Assembly: GCA_902588315.1 (NCBI GenBank)
Contig: CACIOP010000005.1
Coordinates: forward strand, 22,279 to 86,278
Direction of reading: 5' to 3'
DNA length: 64,000 bases
From: an uncultured Pelagibacteraceae bacterium
GTDB taxonomy: Bacteria; Pseudomonadota; Alphaproteobacteria; Pelagibacterales; Pelagibacteraceae
The notes below the pieces were generated by a model. That model ran no database searches, was not told the origin of the DNA, and saw nothing but the letters and a program-made list of their open reading frames with translations. Positions 32,219-42,222 of the stretch are shown here, one piece after another. The position numbers and the translations under genes are program-made. How positions within the stretch are numbered: position 1 is the first letter of the stretch; every line of letters begins with the position of its first letter.

Positions 32219-32318
32219 AAAAAACCCTTTAGCTAAAGATTTATTTACTAAAAAGTACAAACAAAAAATAATTAAGCCTAAAAAAGGCAAGGGAAGTTTT
32301 AAAAGAAAAAAAATTTAA
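32199..32318 (+). CDS. arfA: ArfA-like alternative ribosome-rescue factor (39 aa)
   Basis: ATG...TAA of 40 codons, MAIKSNKKNPLAKDLFTKKYKQKIIKPKKGKGSFKRKKI; YKQKIIKPKKGKGSFKRKK aligns with E. coli ArfA FRQRVEKNKKGKGSYMRKG; absent from the supplied ORF track (too short). Confidence 0.85.
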   Translation: MAIKSNKKNPLAKDLFTKKYKQKIIKPKKGKGSFKRKKI

Positions 32319-32319
32319 G

Positions 32320-33249
32320 TTAAAGTCTTGCCCCAATTTGCTGTATTACTTTAGACGACATTTCAGTACCTTTTTCGAGACACTCTTTTATAGATAATTT
32401 CTTAATATACCCGTGTAAAAAACCAGCAGCAAAAAGATCACCTGCACCTGTAAGATCAATAATTTTTAGATTTTTTTGTATATCACTTTCAATAACTTTA
32501 TCACCATTAACTGCAACCGCACCTTTTTCACCTCTAGTCACAATCGTTAATTTATTAAGTTTTTTTAAAAAATTTATAACCTCATCAAAATTCTTTGCTT
32601 CAATTAAAGATGTAATTTCTTGTTCGTTAGCAAAAGTTATATCAAGTTTATTTTTTACTAAGTTTAAAAAATGCGTTTTGTGTCTATCTACGCAAAATAG
32701 ATCTGAGAGCGACATAGCAACTTTGTTTGCGTTATTTATAGCTTTATCAAATGCTTTCTTTGGTTCTCCTTCATCCCATAGGTAACCTTCTAAAAAAATT
32801 ATCTCACTTTTTTTAATTGCATCAGAACTCACATCATTTTCATTAATCTTTCCCGCAGTTCCTAGGAAAGTACACATTGTTCTTTCTGAGTCTGGAGTTA
32901 CTAAAATTAAGCAAGTTCCCGTTGGTAATTCTTCTCTCTTTTTTGAATAAAAATATTTAACATTTTCTTTTTTTAGACCTTCCTCGTATTTACTACCAAA
33001 TTCATCATCAGAAACTTTACCTATAAAACCAACTTTATCGCCAAGTTGAGATAATCCAACTATAGAGTTTGCTACCGATCCCCCTGATACAGTTTTTTCA
33101 ATTTTAAGATTTGTTAATAAATTTTTGAACTCATTTTCATCAAAGAATAATTTCATTGTACTCTTTGTAAGATTATTTTCGGTAATAAAATTTTCATCTA
33201 CTTTACAAATGACATCTACAATTGCATTTCCAATTCCTAAAATTTTCAT
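32320..33249 (-). CDS. PfkB family carbohydrate/adenosine kinase
   Basis: 'VSGGSVANSIVGLSQLGDKVGFIGKVSDDEFG', 'IIDLTGAGDLFAAGFLHGYI'. Confidence 0.93.
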   Translation of the reverse strand: MKILGIGNAIVDVICKVDENFITENNLTKSTMKLFFDENEFKNLLTNLKIEKTVSGGSVANSIVGLSQLGDKVGFIGKVSDDEFGSKYEEGLKKENVKYFYSKKREELPTGTCLILVTPDSERTMCTFLGTAGKINENDVSSDAIKKSEIIFLEGYLWDEGEPKKAFDKAINNANKVAMSLSDLFCVDRHKTHFLNLVKNKLDITFANEQEITSLIEAKNFDEVINFLKKLNKLTIVTRGEKGAVAVNGDKVIESDIQKNLKIIDLTGAGDLFAAGFLHGYIKKLSIKECLEKGTEMSSKVIQQIGARL

Positions 33250-33250
33250 G

Positions 33251-33904
33251 TTAAGCTTTTTTGGTAATAACAGGTTTTTTTCTATTTGGGTAGCAAGTAG
33301 TACATATTTTACAGCTTAAACCATAACATTCTCTTGCTTTACAATATTCTCTACCATAAAAAATTATTTGTAAATGAAGCTTGGACCAGGTTTTTTTAGG
33401 AAATATTCTTTTTAAATCTTTTTCAGTTTGAACTACATTTTTTCCATTTGTTAAACCCCATCTTTGTGCAAGTCTATGGATATGTGTATCAACGGCAAAA
33501 GCTGGATATCCAAAACCTTGAGACATCACAACACTAGCTGTTTTATGTCCTACACCAGGTAGTTTTTCAAGTTCTTCAAAAGTTTTAGGTACTTTACCCT
33601 TATGTTTTTCTAACACTTGCTTAGACATTAAATAAATACTTTTAGCTTTAATTCTAAAAATACCTATTTTCTTAATTAATTTTTCAATTTTTTTCCTTCC
33701 TAATTTTACAAAGTGTTCTGGCTTATAATATTTCGGATATATATCTTGTGTTACATTATTAACATTTAAATCAGTACATTGTGCAGAAAGCAGGACAGAA
33801 ATTAATAATGTGAAAGTATTTTTACTTTTTAAAGGAACAGGTGTTTTAGGATAAATTTTATTTAAAGTTTTAATAATTACTTTTGCTTTTTGTTTTTCAT
33901 TCAT
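33251..33904 (-). CDS. nth: endonuclease III
   Basis: HhH 'LEKLPGVGHKTASVVMS', 'AVDTHIHRLAQRWGL', 4Fe-4S cysteines 'CKARECYGLSCKICTTC'. Confidence 0.96.
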   Translation of the reverse strand: MNEKQKAKVIIKTLNKIYPKTPVPLKSKNTFTLLISVLLSAQCTDLNVNNVTQDIYPKYYKPEHFVKLGRKKIEKLIKKIGIFRIKAKSIYLMSKQVLEKHKGKVPKTFEELEKLPGVGHKTASVVMSQGFGYPAFAVDTHIHRLAQRWGLTNGKNVVQTEKDLKRIFPKKTWSKLHLQIIFYGREYCKARECYGLSCKICTTCYPNRKKPVITKKA

Positions 33905-34680
33905 TTTGAAAAGTTAAGCAAATCTCTCATAGAATATAAACCTGGTTTTTTTTTCATCAACCATTTAGAGGCAGTTAAAGCTCCATCTGAATAAAGCGCT
34001 CTATCAAAAGCTTCATGGTTCAATGTAATTATTTCTTTTCCACTGGAGAATTTCACTTCGTGTTCACCAATAATTTCACCTTTTCTAATTGAGTTAAAAT
34101 TAATTTTTTTTCCATAAGGAAAAGACTTTTTATTTAAGAATTTTTTACCAATTAAATTATATAAATTTTTATTTTTTCCATCAGCAATTCCTTTACCAAG
34201 CATCAAGGCAGTACCAGATGGATAGTCTTTTTTATGTTTGTGATGTACTTCAAATATTTTACTCAAATATTCATCATTTAGGGATTTTGATGCAATCTCA
34301 GTTAAATACATTAATAAATTTACACCTAAACTCATGTTACCTGCTTTTAGAATAGGTATTTTTTTTGAATATTTTTTAATTTGATTTTCTTGGCTTCTAG
34401 TAAATCCAGTGGTTCCAACTACCACTTTTTTCCTCAGTTTTGATGCTATCTTGATAATTTCAAGAGTACAACTTGGTACTGTGAAATCAATAATTACATC
34501 AGTTTTTTTAAAAGCTTTGACAGAATTTAACTCGGGTTTAACTCTGTTAAACGTTTTATTTATTAATCTATTTTCTGTAAGTGTAACTAGTTTAAAGTTT
34601 TTATTTTTTTTTGCAGATCTAATTAATTGCTGGCCCATCCTACCCATGCAACCAGAAATAGCTAAATTTATTTTTTTCAT
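33901..34680 (-). CDS. dapB: 4-hydroxy-tetrahydrodipicolinate reductase
   Basis: 'AISGCMGRMGQQLIRSAKK', 'VVVGTTGFT', 'EVHHKHKKDYPSGTALMLG'. Confidence 0.96.
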   Translation of the reverse strand: MKKINLAISGCMGRMGQQLIRSAKKNKNFKLVTLTENRLINKTFNRVKPELNSVKAFKKTDVIIDFTVPSCTLEIIKIASKLRKKVVVGTTGFTRSQENQIKKYSKKIPILKAGNMSLGVNLLMYLTEIASKSLNDEYLSKIFEVHHKHKKDYPSGTALMLGKGIADGKNKNLYNLIGKKFLNKKSFPYGKKINFNSIRKGEIIGEHEVKFSSGKEIITLNHEAFDRALYSDGALTASKWLMKKKPGLYSMRDLLNFSK

Positions 34681-34723
34681 TAGTATTTTTTTATTATAAT
34701 ATACATTACTTACATTAATTGAA

Positions 34724-35740
34724 ATGAATTATATTATAAAAATTATTTTTTTATTTAGCTTTTGCACTTTTGTTTTTGCTGAAGAAGCGATATTTCACAA
34801 AAATTTAAAAATCAAAAAAGACGATACTACAGTCAATGTTAAAGGTGGTTTTAAAATTATTAGAGAGCAATTTTATAAAAATTTTAAAAAAGAAAACAAT
34901 CTTGATTATAATTTTTTAGAAGTTACCAAAGAGAATCCTAGATATGGTGACACCGCTTTGAAACTCACTTTAGGAACTGGTTGTATTGGCTCAAAAGCAG
35001 ATTGTAAAAGAGCGAATGCTGAGTCAAAAAAAAGAGTTGAGATAAGTGGAAGAAAGATTGGAAAAAAAAAGGACGATAATGTATGGATGTCAATGTCACT
35101 CTTGATACCCAAAGATTTTAAATGGGGAGGAAGACTTACTATACAGCAATGGCATAACGATATAGAAGTTTATGAACCTATGTTAGAAACTGATTTAAAA
35201 AATTTTGTTGGATTAACTATGAAAAATGGGTCTAAAAAGGGATATTTTGTATTGGACAAGCCAAATAAAAATTGCTCAGCTGGCTCTGGAGATGGTTCTA
35301 CGGGCGCTAATTTTTGTATAAAAGCCTATCAGGAGTTTAAATTATTGGATTGGGATGAGTTACTAAGTCTTAAGGGAAAATGGATAGATATTATCCATAA
35401 TATTAACTTTAACTCTAATCCGGAAAAAGGTTATTTCAAAATTTGGATTAATGGTGATCTTAAAGTTGATCAGAAAGGACAAACAATTTGGAAAACCCAC
35501 GGTGATGTAGAAAAGTATTTTGGTAAAAATCGTTGGGATTTTAAGTTTGGAATTTACACAACCTCAAAAATGGCATTTAAGTTATATTTCGACGAAATTT
35601 GGATAAAAAAATCTTGTAAAGGTCTCAAATTAAAGCGACTTGGTTATAATTGTAAAAGTTTATTGAACCAAAAAGGAGGTGCAAAACCTTATGTAATTAA
35701 AGATATAAGTGGTAATCCAGCTTTGGCCGGAACCTTATAA
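34724..35740 (+). CDS. secreted polysaccharide lyase-like (heparin-lyase/glucuronan-lyase fold) protein
   Basis: Signal peptide '..FSFCTFVFAEEA'; 'VWMSMSLLIPKDF', 'TIQQWHND', 'KGKWIDIIHNINFNSNPEKGYFKIWINGDLKVDQKG', 'FKFGIYTTSKMAFKLYFDEIWI' resemble the Polysacc_lyase (PF14099) pattern. Confidence 0.65.
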   Translation: MNYIIKIIFLFSFCTFVFAEEAIFHKNLKIKKDDTTVNVKGGFKIIREQFYKNFKKENNLDYNFLEVTKENPRYGDTALKLTLGTGCIGSKADCKRANAESKKRVEISGRKIGKKKDDNVWMSMSLLIPKDFKWGGRLTIQQWHNDIEVYEPMLETDLKNFVGLTMKNGSKKGYFVLDKPNKNCSAGSGDGSTGANFCIKAYQEFKLLDWDELLSLKGKWIDIIHNINFNSNPEKGYFKIWINGDLKVDQKGQTIWKTHGDVEKYFGKNRWDFKFGIYTTSKMAFKLYFDEIWIKKSCKGLKLKRLGYNCKSLLNQKGGAKPYVIKDISGNPALAGTL

Positions 35741-35747
35741 TTTGAGG

Positions 35748-36878
35748 TTAATTTTTCCAGAAATCTTTTGCTTTTTGAAAAAATTTTTTAATACTTGGAT
35801 TTGACTTATCGTTTTCAATGTCTCTAAATTGCTCTAATAATTCTTTTTGTTTTTTATTTAAATAAACCGGTACTTCTGTTTTTACCTGAACATACAAATC
35901 CCCGAAATCACCCCGTCTCATAAATGGCATTCCTTTACCTTTTAATCTGAATTGTTTTCCATTTTGAGTTCCATCAGGAATTTTTATTTTAGCTTTTCCC
36001 CCGTCAATAGTAGGTATTTCAATGGTTGTTCCTAAAGCTGCATCAGCTAAAGAAAGAGGGAATTCAAAAAATAAATTTTCGTCTGATCTTTTAAATAAGT
36101 TATGTGAATTTACATTGATAAACAGATAAAGATCTCCTGTTGCTCCACCTCTAGTTCCAGCTTCACCTTTTCCTGCGAGCCTTATTCTTGTTCCATCATC
36201 TACACCTTTTGGAATTGTTACAGATATTCTTTTAGATGCTTGTTTTTTACCCTGACCATTACAATCATTACAAGGATTAGTAATTTCCTCACCATTTCCA
36301 TTACATTGAGGACAGGTTTGTTGAACAGTAAAGAAACCTTGATTAGATCTTATTCTGCCATTCCCACCACAATATGAACATCTATCAGGTGAATAACCAG
36401 GCTTAGATCCATTACCTTTACAAGTCCCACATTGTTCTGATGTTGAAAATTTAATATCTTGTTTTTTTCCATGATAAGCTTCTTCTAGAGAAATAGATAA
36501 ATCATACCTTAAGTCAGAACCTCTATTATTTGATTTTCTATTTCTTGAGCGTCCACCTCCTCCAAAATCTCCGAAGAAATCTTCAAAAATATCTGAAAAA
36601 TCTGCTCCGCTAAATCCACCAAAACCTCCGCCTGGTCTTCCACCACCATTTTCGAAAGCTGCATGACCAAAGTTATCGTAGTTTTGTTTCTTCTCTTTGT
36701 CTGAAAGTATCCCGTAGGCTTCACTGGCTTCTTTAAATTTTTCTTCAGCCTTTGTGTCTCCAGGATTTTTATCTGGATGATATTTAACAGCTAATTTTCT
36801 GTATGCAGATTTTAATTCGTCAGGGCTTGCGCTTTTGTTAACGCCTAGGACATCGTAATAGTCTCTTTTAGCCATCAA
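35748..36878 (-). CDS. dnaJ: chaperone protein DnaJ
   Basis: '[36 protein letters not shown]', Gly/Phe region, four CxxCxGxG-type zinc repeats. Confidence 0.98.
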   Translation of the reverse strand: MMAKRDYYDVLGVNKSASPDELKSAYRKLAVKYHPDKNPGDTKAEEKFKEASEAYGILSDKEKKQNYDNFGHAAFENGGGRPGGGFGGFSGADFSDIFEDFFGDFGGGGRSRNRKSNNRGSDLRYDLSISLEEAYHGKKQDIKFSTSEQCGTCKGNGSKPGYSPDRCSYCGGNGRIRSNQGFFTVQQTCPQCNGNGEEITNPCNDCNGQGKKQASKRISVTIPKGVDDGTRIRLAGKGEAGTRGGATGDLYLFINVNSHNLFKRSDENLFFEFPLSLADAALGTTIEIPTIDGGKAKIKIPDGTQNGKQFRLKGKGMPFMRRGDFGDLYVQVKTEVPVYLNKKQKELLEQFRDIENDKSNPSIKKFFQKAKDFWKN

Positions 36879-36904
36879 ATTACCCCAGACAATTAAATGT
36901 CAGT

Positions 36905-38830
36905 TTAAGCGCTTTTTTCTTTATTCTCGTCTTTTACTTCTTCGAAATCAGCATCAACAACATTCTCGTCTTTTTTACCCGCATCATCTCCACCATCATC
37001 TTTTCCAGACTCAGGTTTTGCACTTTGTTGTGATTTATAGATTGCTTCTCCAAGTTTCATTGAAGCTTGAACTAAGGCCTCAGTTTTTTTCTTAATATCT
37101 TCAATATCTTCACCTTTTAAAGCTTCTTTTACAGCAGTTGATGCATCTTCAATTGCTTTTTTCTCTGCATCAGAAATTTTTGATCCATGCTCTTTTAAAT
37201 TTTTTTCAGTAGAGTGAATTAGAGTATCTGCTTGGTTTCTAACATCAACAGACTCTCTTTTCTTTTTATCTGCTTCTTTATTAGCCTCTGCATCTTTCAC
37301 CATTTTTTCAATTTCTTCATCACTTAGTCCACCTGAAGCTTGGATTTGAATTTTTTGTTCTTTACCAGTTCCTTTGTCTTTTGCAGAAACATTCACGATA
37401 CCATTAGCATCAATATCAAATGTAACTTCAATTTGAGGCACTCCTCTTGGTGCTGGTGCAATACCCACTAATTCAAAATTTCCTAAAGCTTTATTGTCAG
37501 CAGCCATTTCTCTTTCTCCTTGTAGAACTCTAATAGATACAGCTGGCTGATTGTCTTCAGCAGTTGAGAAAACTTGACTTTTTTTAGTTGGTATTGTTGT
37601 GTTTTTATCAATTAGTTTTGTAGAAACTCCTCCAAGTGTTTCGATACCAAGTGATAATGGAGTTACATCTAATAGAAGTACATCTTTAACATCACCTTGT
37701 AAAACACCCGCCTGAATAGCAGCACCCATTGCAACTACTTCATCCGGGTTTACACTTTTGTTTGGGTCTTTTCCAAAAAAGTTTTTTACTTCTTCAATTA
37801 CTTTTGGCATTCTAGTCATACCACCAACCATAACTACTTCATCAATTTCACTAGCAGTTATTCCAGCATCTTTTAAAGCTGTTTTGCATGGAGGCATCGT
37901 TCTAGCAATTAAATCTTCAACTAAAGCTTCAAGTTTTGCTCTAGTCATTTTTAAATTAATATGTTTTGGACCTGTTTTATCTGCTGTAATGAAAGGTAAA
38001 TTTATATCTGTTTGTTCAGCAGATGATAATTCTATTTTTGCTTTTTCAGCTGCTTCTTTTAATCTTTGTAAAGCAAGTTTATCTGATTTTAAATCAATTC
38101 CATTATCTTTTTTAAATTCAGAAATTAAGTAATCAACAACAGCATTATCAAAATCTTCACCACCTAAAAAAGTATCACCATTAGTTGATTTAACTTCAAA
38201 TACACCATCACCTAATTCTAAGATAGAAACATCAAATGTTCCCCCACCCAAGTCATATACAGCAATTTTTTTATTTTGTTTTTTATCTAAACCATAAGCT
38301 AGAGATGCAGCTGTTGGTTCGTTAATAATTCTTAAAACTTCTAATCCAGCAATCTTTCCAGCATCTTTTGTTGCTTGTCTTTGGGCATCATTAAAGTATG
38401 CAGGTACTGTAATTACAGCTTTTGTTACAGCTTGACCTAAATACTTTTCTGCTGTTTCTTTCATTTTTTGTAAAATGAAAGCAGATATTTGAGAGGGTGA
38501 ATATTTCTCACCTTTAGCTTCGATCCAAGCATCGCCTTTTTCAGAATTAACTATTTTAAAAGGTGCAGCTTCCACATCTTTTTTTACAGTTGGATCATCA
38601 AAATTTCTTCCAATTAATCTTTTAACTGCAAAGATAGTATTTTCTGGATTAGTAACAGCTTGTCTTTTCGCTGGTTGCCCAATTAATTTTTCATTTTCAT
38701 CTGTAAATGCTACAACAGATGGAGTAGTTCTTGCTCCTTCAGCATTTTCTAGAACCTTAGCTTGTGTACCTTCCATAATGGCAACACATGAATTTGTCGT
38801 TCCTAAGTCTATTCCAATAATTTTGCTCAT
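36905..38830 (-). CDS. dnaK: molecular chaperone DnaK
   Basis: '[19 protein letters not shown]', '[16 protein letters not shown]', '[15 protein letters not shown]'. Confidence 0.99.
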   Translation of the reverse strand: MSKIIGIDLGTTNSCVAIMEGTQAKVLENAEGARTTPSVVAFTDENEKLIGQPAKRQAVTNPENTIFAVKRLIGRNFDDPTVKKDVEAAPFKIVNSEKGDAWIEAKGEKYSPSQISAFILQKMKETAEKYLGQAVTKAVITVPAYFNDAQRQATKDAGKIAGLEVLRIINEPTAASLAYGLDKKQNKKIAVYDLGGGTFDVSILELGDGVFEVKSTNGDTFLGGEDFDNAVVDYLISEFKKDNGIDLKSDKLALQRLKEAAEKAKIELSSAEQTDINLPFITADKTGPKHINLKMTRAKLEALVEDLIARTMPPCKTALKDAGITASEIDEVVMVGGMTRMPKVIEEVKNFFGKDPNKSVNPDEVVAMGAAIQAGVLQGDVKDVLLLDVTPLSLGIETLGGVSTKLIDKNTTIPTKKSQVFSTAEDNQPAVSIRVLQGEREMAADNKALGNFELVGIAPAPRGVPQIEVTFDIDANGIVNVSAKDKGTGKEQKIQIQASGGLSDEEIEKMVKDAEANKEADKKKRESVDVRNQADTLIHSTEKNLKEHGSKISDAEKKAIEDASTAVKEALKGEDIEDIKKKTEALVQASMKLGEAIYKSQQSAKPESGKDDGGDDAGKKDENVVDADFEEVKDENKEKSA

Positions 38831-38853
38831 AATACTAATGTCTCTCTTTCGTC

Positions 38854-38881
38854 ATATAGGGTTTAAATGTGAAACTACAAG
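38854..38881 (-). promoter_or_regulatory. candidate RpoH (heat-shock) promoter of dnaK
   Basis: Minus strand CTTGTA-N14-CCCTATAT (CTTG at 38881-38878, CCCTATAT at 38861-38854), 24 nt upstream of the dnaK ATG; fits the alphaproteobacterial RpoH pattern CTTG...CYTAT.T. Confidence 0.65.
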
Positions 38882-38893
38882 TTGATCTCATAA

Positions 38894-39547
38894 TTATTTA
38901 TTTTCAGGATTTTCCTGTTTTTCCTCAGTTTTTTCCTCATTAATTGTAACTTTTTTTGACACCCCTACTAACGAGGGTCTTAGTAATCTGTCTTTTATGG
39001 TAAAGCCCTTTTGAATTTCCTGGATTATAGTTCCAGGTTCTTTTGTATCATCCTCTATTTCCATCATTGCCTGGTGAAAGTTTGGATCAAGTTTTTTGTT
39101 AAGACTATCAATTGGTTTGATGTTATTTTTTTCGAATATTGAGATTAGATCTTTTTTAATAATATCTAAATGTTCTAGTGTCTTTTTTAATGCTTCAGTT
39201 TCCTTTAACTTATCGTCACTTTCAAGAACATGTTTTGACCGATCCAAGTTATCAATCAAATTTAATGCCTCTTTGGCAAAACTATAACCACCATATTCAA
39301 AAGCATCCTCTTTTTCTTTTTCAAATCTTCTTCTTTGATTTTCCATTTCAGCAAAAGTTCTTGCCACTTTATCTTCAAGTTCAGCAATTTTTTCTTCTGG
39401 AGTTTGGTCTTTAACCTCTTCCTTAGTTTCTTGGTCTGTTTCTTTTTTATTTTCTTCGGCTAAGTTTTCTTCAGGTTTTTCAGTTTCGTTTACTGTATCC
39501 TGGTTTTGACTTTTAGAAGGGCTATTTTGGTTTTCCTCTTTTTCCAT
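38894..39547 (-). CDS. grpE: nucleotide exchange factor GrpE
   Basis: Acidic N-terminus, 'RTFAEMENQRRRFEKEKEDAFEYGGYSFAKEALNLIDNLDRS', 'GFTIKDRLLRPSLVGVSK'. Confidence 0.96.
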   Translation of the reverse strand: MEKEENQNSPSKSQNQDTVNETEKPEENLAEENKKETDQETKEEVKDQTPEEKIAELEDKVARTFAEMENQRRRFEKEKEDAFEYGGYSFAKEALNLIDNLDRSKHVLESDDKLKETEALKKTLEHLDIIKKDLISIFEKNNIKPIDSLNKKLDPNFHQAMMEIEDDTKEPGTIIQEIQKGFTIKDRLLRPSLVGVSKKVTINEEKTEEKQENPENK

Positions 39548-39583
39548 AGCCTTTTATATGGTAAGGATTTTAGTAATTTCTAG

Positions 39584-40186
39584 ATGTCTAAACAAAAAAT
39601 TTATAAATTATTAATAGGTACTAATAACAAGGGTAAATTAAGTGAAATCAAGAGTTTGTTGCCAAAAAGTATTAAAATTCATTCTACATCTGAGTTTAAT
39701 CTCAAGAGCCCAGTTGAAAATGGAAAAACATTTATAGAAAATTCATTAATTAAATCGAAATATTTTTCAAAAAAAACAGGATTAATATGCTTGGCAGATG
39801 ACTCAGGTTTAGAAATAGATTTTTTGGATAAAGATCCTGGAATTTACTCCGCAAGGTGGGGAGGAAGGCATGGAGATTTTAATAAAGCTATAAGAAGAGT
39901 TTACAGAGAGCTAAATAAAAAAGATAAATACTGGAAAAATAAAAAAATTAAAGCAAGATTTATTTGTGCACTTTCTATTTCCTACTTAAATAAAAAAATC
40001 GTTTGCGTTCTGGGAAAAGTTGAGGGTCATATTTCAGATAAACCAAGAGGAAAAAATGGATTTGGTTATGATCCAATTTTCATTCCTTTAAAAAAAAGAA
40101 AAACTTTTGGAGAGATGAAATCATCTCAAAAATATAAGATGGATCATAGATACCAAGCTTTTAAAAAAATTAGAAAATTTCTATAA
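39584..40186 (+). CDS. rdgB: RdgB/HAM1 family non-canonical purine NTP pyrophosphatase
   Basis: 'LLIGTNNKGKLSEIKSLLP', 'LADDSGLEIDFLDKDPGIYSARWGG', 'GFGYDPIFIP'. Confidence 0.96.
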   Translation: MSKQKIYKLLIGTNNKGKLSEIKSLLPKSIKIHSTSEFNLKSPVENGKTFIENSLIKSKYFSKKTGLICLADDSGLEIDFLDKDPGIYSARWGGRHGDFNKAIRRVYRELNKKDKYWKNKKIKARFICALSISYLNKKIVCVLGKVEGHISDKPRGKNGFGYDPIFIPLKKRKTFGEMKSSQKYKMDHRYQAFKKIRKFL

Positions 40187-41324
40187 GTTTTTTGTCCTCA
40201 ATTTTATAAAAATTAAGCCTGTGATTAATTTTATTATTTTTGATATCAAAAATTCCTATTTTTCCTTTGAATGAATTTTTTCTTTTAAAAATTTTACTTA
40301 AGTTTTCGGTATTTGAATTTATTGATAAATAATAAACTAAGCCTACAAGATCATAACTTAATAAAGATAAATGTGTAGGATCCTCATTAAATGCGTTAAA
40401 GTATTTTATTTTATAGTTATCAAAATTTTCTTTATTTATCGATGGATAATATAATGGCTGGATATCAGTTTCGTTTAATAAACTTTCATCAAACCATTGA
40501 TTTAAAGTTATAAAATATTTATTTTTTGGAAGTACGTCAGTATATAAAAGTGATGTAAATACACTTTTTAGACTTTCATCAAAATCTGAAATTACTACTG
40601 CATCAAAGTTTAAACCACCTAGAGTGTATCTTTTTTCAAGTCTTTTTATTTTCTTTTCTTTATTTGGATCATTTGAATTTTTCACCCGTTTTATTTCATC
40701 TTCTAAATTTTGCTTTCTTATTCTGTAGTTTGTAATCTCTTCTATTTGTTTTGTTAGTTTTGTGGGATCTGTATTATATTCATAATCTTTATAAATTTTA
40801 ATTTTTGAATTTTTCATTCCTTTTTTAACTTCAAATTCATAATCTTGTATTGGTGTTAAAAAAATAGTTCTTTGTATTTGATTAGTTTTTAAAAATTTTT
40901 TTATTGTATTAAATTGTGATGTAGAATTAATTCCAGCAGAGATTACATTTTTTGGAAGATTAAGAGTTTTATTTGTTAATGATAAAAATGTTAAATCTTT
41001 CATTTCATCTAAATAAGTTAAACTTTCATAGAACACGGGACCAATTACAACTTTTATTCCCATTTGACTTAATTCAAATGCTGATTTTAAAGTCTGGTTT
41101 GCTTTAGTTGCTGTATCTTTTGGATAGATTTCTATAAGATTATTATCAATATCTTTGACAGCTAATCCAACCGCTTTAATGATTGACTCTCCAATAGATT
41201 TATTTCCTCCTGTCATAGGTACCAACAATCCTATCTTAATTTTTTCTTGAGCATTAACTGTTGAAAAAAATAGAAAGTAAAAACTTAAAAAAATAAAATA
41301 AATAATTTTAATTAATTTGATCAT
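40170..41324 (-). CDS. penicillin-binding protein activator/LppC-like periplasmic-binding-fold protein
   Basis: Signal peptide; 'IKIGLLVPMTGGNKSIGESIIKAVGLAVKDI', 'VVIGPVFYESLTYLDEM'; adjacent to rsmI. Confidence 0.8.
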   Translation of the reverse strand: MIKLIKIIYFIFLSFYFLFFSTVNAQEKIKIGLLVPMTGGNKSIGESIIKAVGLAVKDIDNNLIEIYPKDTATKANQTLKSAFELSQMGIKVVIGPVFYESLTYLDEMKDLTFLSLTNKTLNLPKNVISAGINSTSQFNTIKKFLKTNQIQRTIFLTPIQDYEFEVKKGMKNSKIKIYKDYEYNTDPTKLTKQIEEITNYRIRKQNLEDEIKRVKNSNDPNKEKKIKRLEKRYTLGGLNFDAVVISDFDESLKSVFTSLLYTDVLPKNKYFITLNQWFDESLLNETDIQPLYYPSINKENFDNYKIKYFNAFNEDPTHLSLLSYDLVGLVYYLSINSNTENLSKIFKRKNSFKGKIGIFDIKNNKINHRLNFYKIEDKKLIEIF

Positions 41325-41358
41325 TTTGATGCTAGTATAATATTTTTTGAGCTAAATT

Positions 41359-42222
41359 ATGATCATAAAACCACAATTTAAATTAAAAGAATACGAAAAT
41401 GGTCTTTATCTGGTATCAACTCCTTTAGGTAATCTAAAAGATATAACCTTAAGAGCAATTGAAGTTTTACAGCAATCTCATTATATTTTATGCGAAGATA
41501 CTCGTGTTTCAAAAAATCTTTTAGATAAATATCAAATAAAATCAAAATTAATTTCAAATCATAAATTTAATGAAAAAAAAAATGTAATAAAAATTATTGA
41601 ATATTTGAAATCTGGAAAAATAATTTCTTTGATATCTGATGCTGGTACACCGAGTATTTCTGATCCAGGTTCAATTTTAGTTAATGAATGCGTCAATAAC
41701 GATATAAAAATATTTCCCATTCCTGGACCTTCGGCTGTTTCTGCAGCGGTTTCAATCAGTGGATTTTCAGATAAATTTATTTTTTGTGGTTTCTTTTCAG
41801 ATAAAAAACAACAATTATCTAATGAATTAAAAAAATTGTCAGAATTTGAAAATTCTTTAGTTTTTTTTATTTCTCCAAAAAAAATTAACAAAATGATACC
41901 TGAAATAAAAAAAAATTTTACTGGAAGAAAGATAGTTTTTTGTAGGGAAATAACAAAAGTTTATGAGGAATTTATTAGAAAAAATGTAGATGAATTAGAA
42001 TTATTTGAAAAAGAACCAAAAGGTGAGCTTACAGTTGTTATTTCCGATAAAAAAATAAATAAAAATATATCTGAAAAATTAAGTGAATCAGATAAGAATA
42101 TTATTAAAAAAATGATTAATAAATTATCAACTAAAGAAATTACAGATATTTTAAGTCAAACTAGTAACGTGTCGAAAAAAGAAATATATAACTATTGTTT
42201 AGTATCGAAAAATGAAAAATAA
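41359..42222 (+). CDS. rsmI: 16S rRNA (cytidine(1402)-2'-O)-methyltransferase
   Basis: 'GLYLVSTPLGNLKDITLRAIEVLQQSHYILCEDTRVSKNLL', 'LISDAGTPSISDPG', 'PIPGPSAVSAAVSISGF'. Confidence 0.96.
   Translation: MIIKPQFKLKEYENGLYLVSTPLGNLKDITLRAIEVLQQSHYILCEDTRVSKNLLDKYQIKSKLISNHKFNEKKNVIKIIEYLKSGKIISLISDAGTPSISDPGSILVNECVNNDIKIFPIPGPSAVSAAVSISGFSDKFIFCGFFSDKKQQLSNELKKLSEFENSLVFFISPKKINKMIPEIKKNFTGRKIVFCREITKVYEEFIRKNVDELELFEKEPKGELTVVISDKKINKNISEKLSESDKNIIKKMINKLSTKEITDILSQTSNVSKKEIYNYCLVSKNEK

Noticed and set aside
37758-38132. 124-aa plus-strand ORF within dnaK
   Set aside because: Antisense shadow ORF of dnaK
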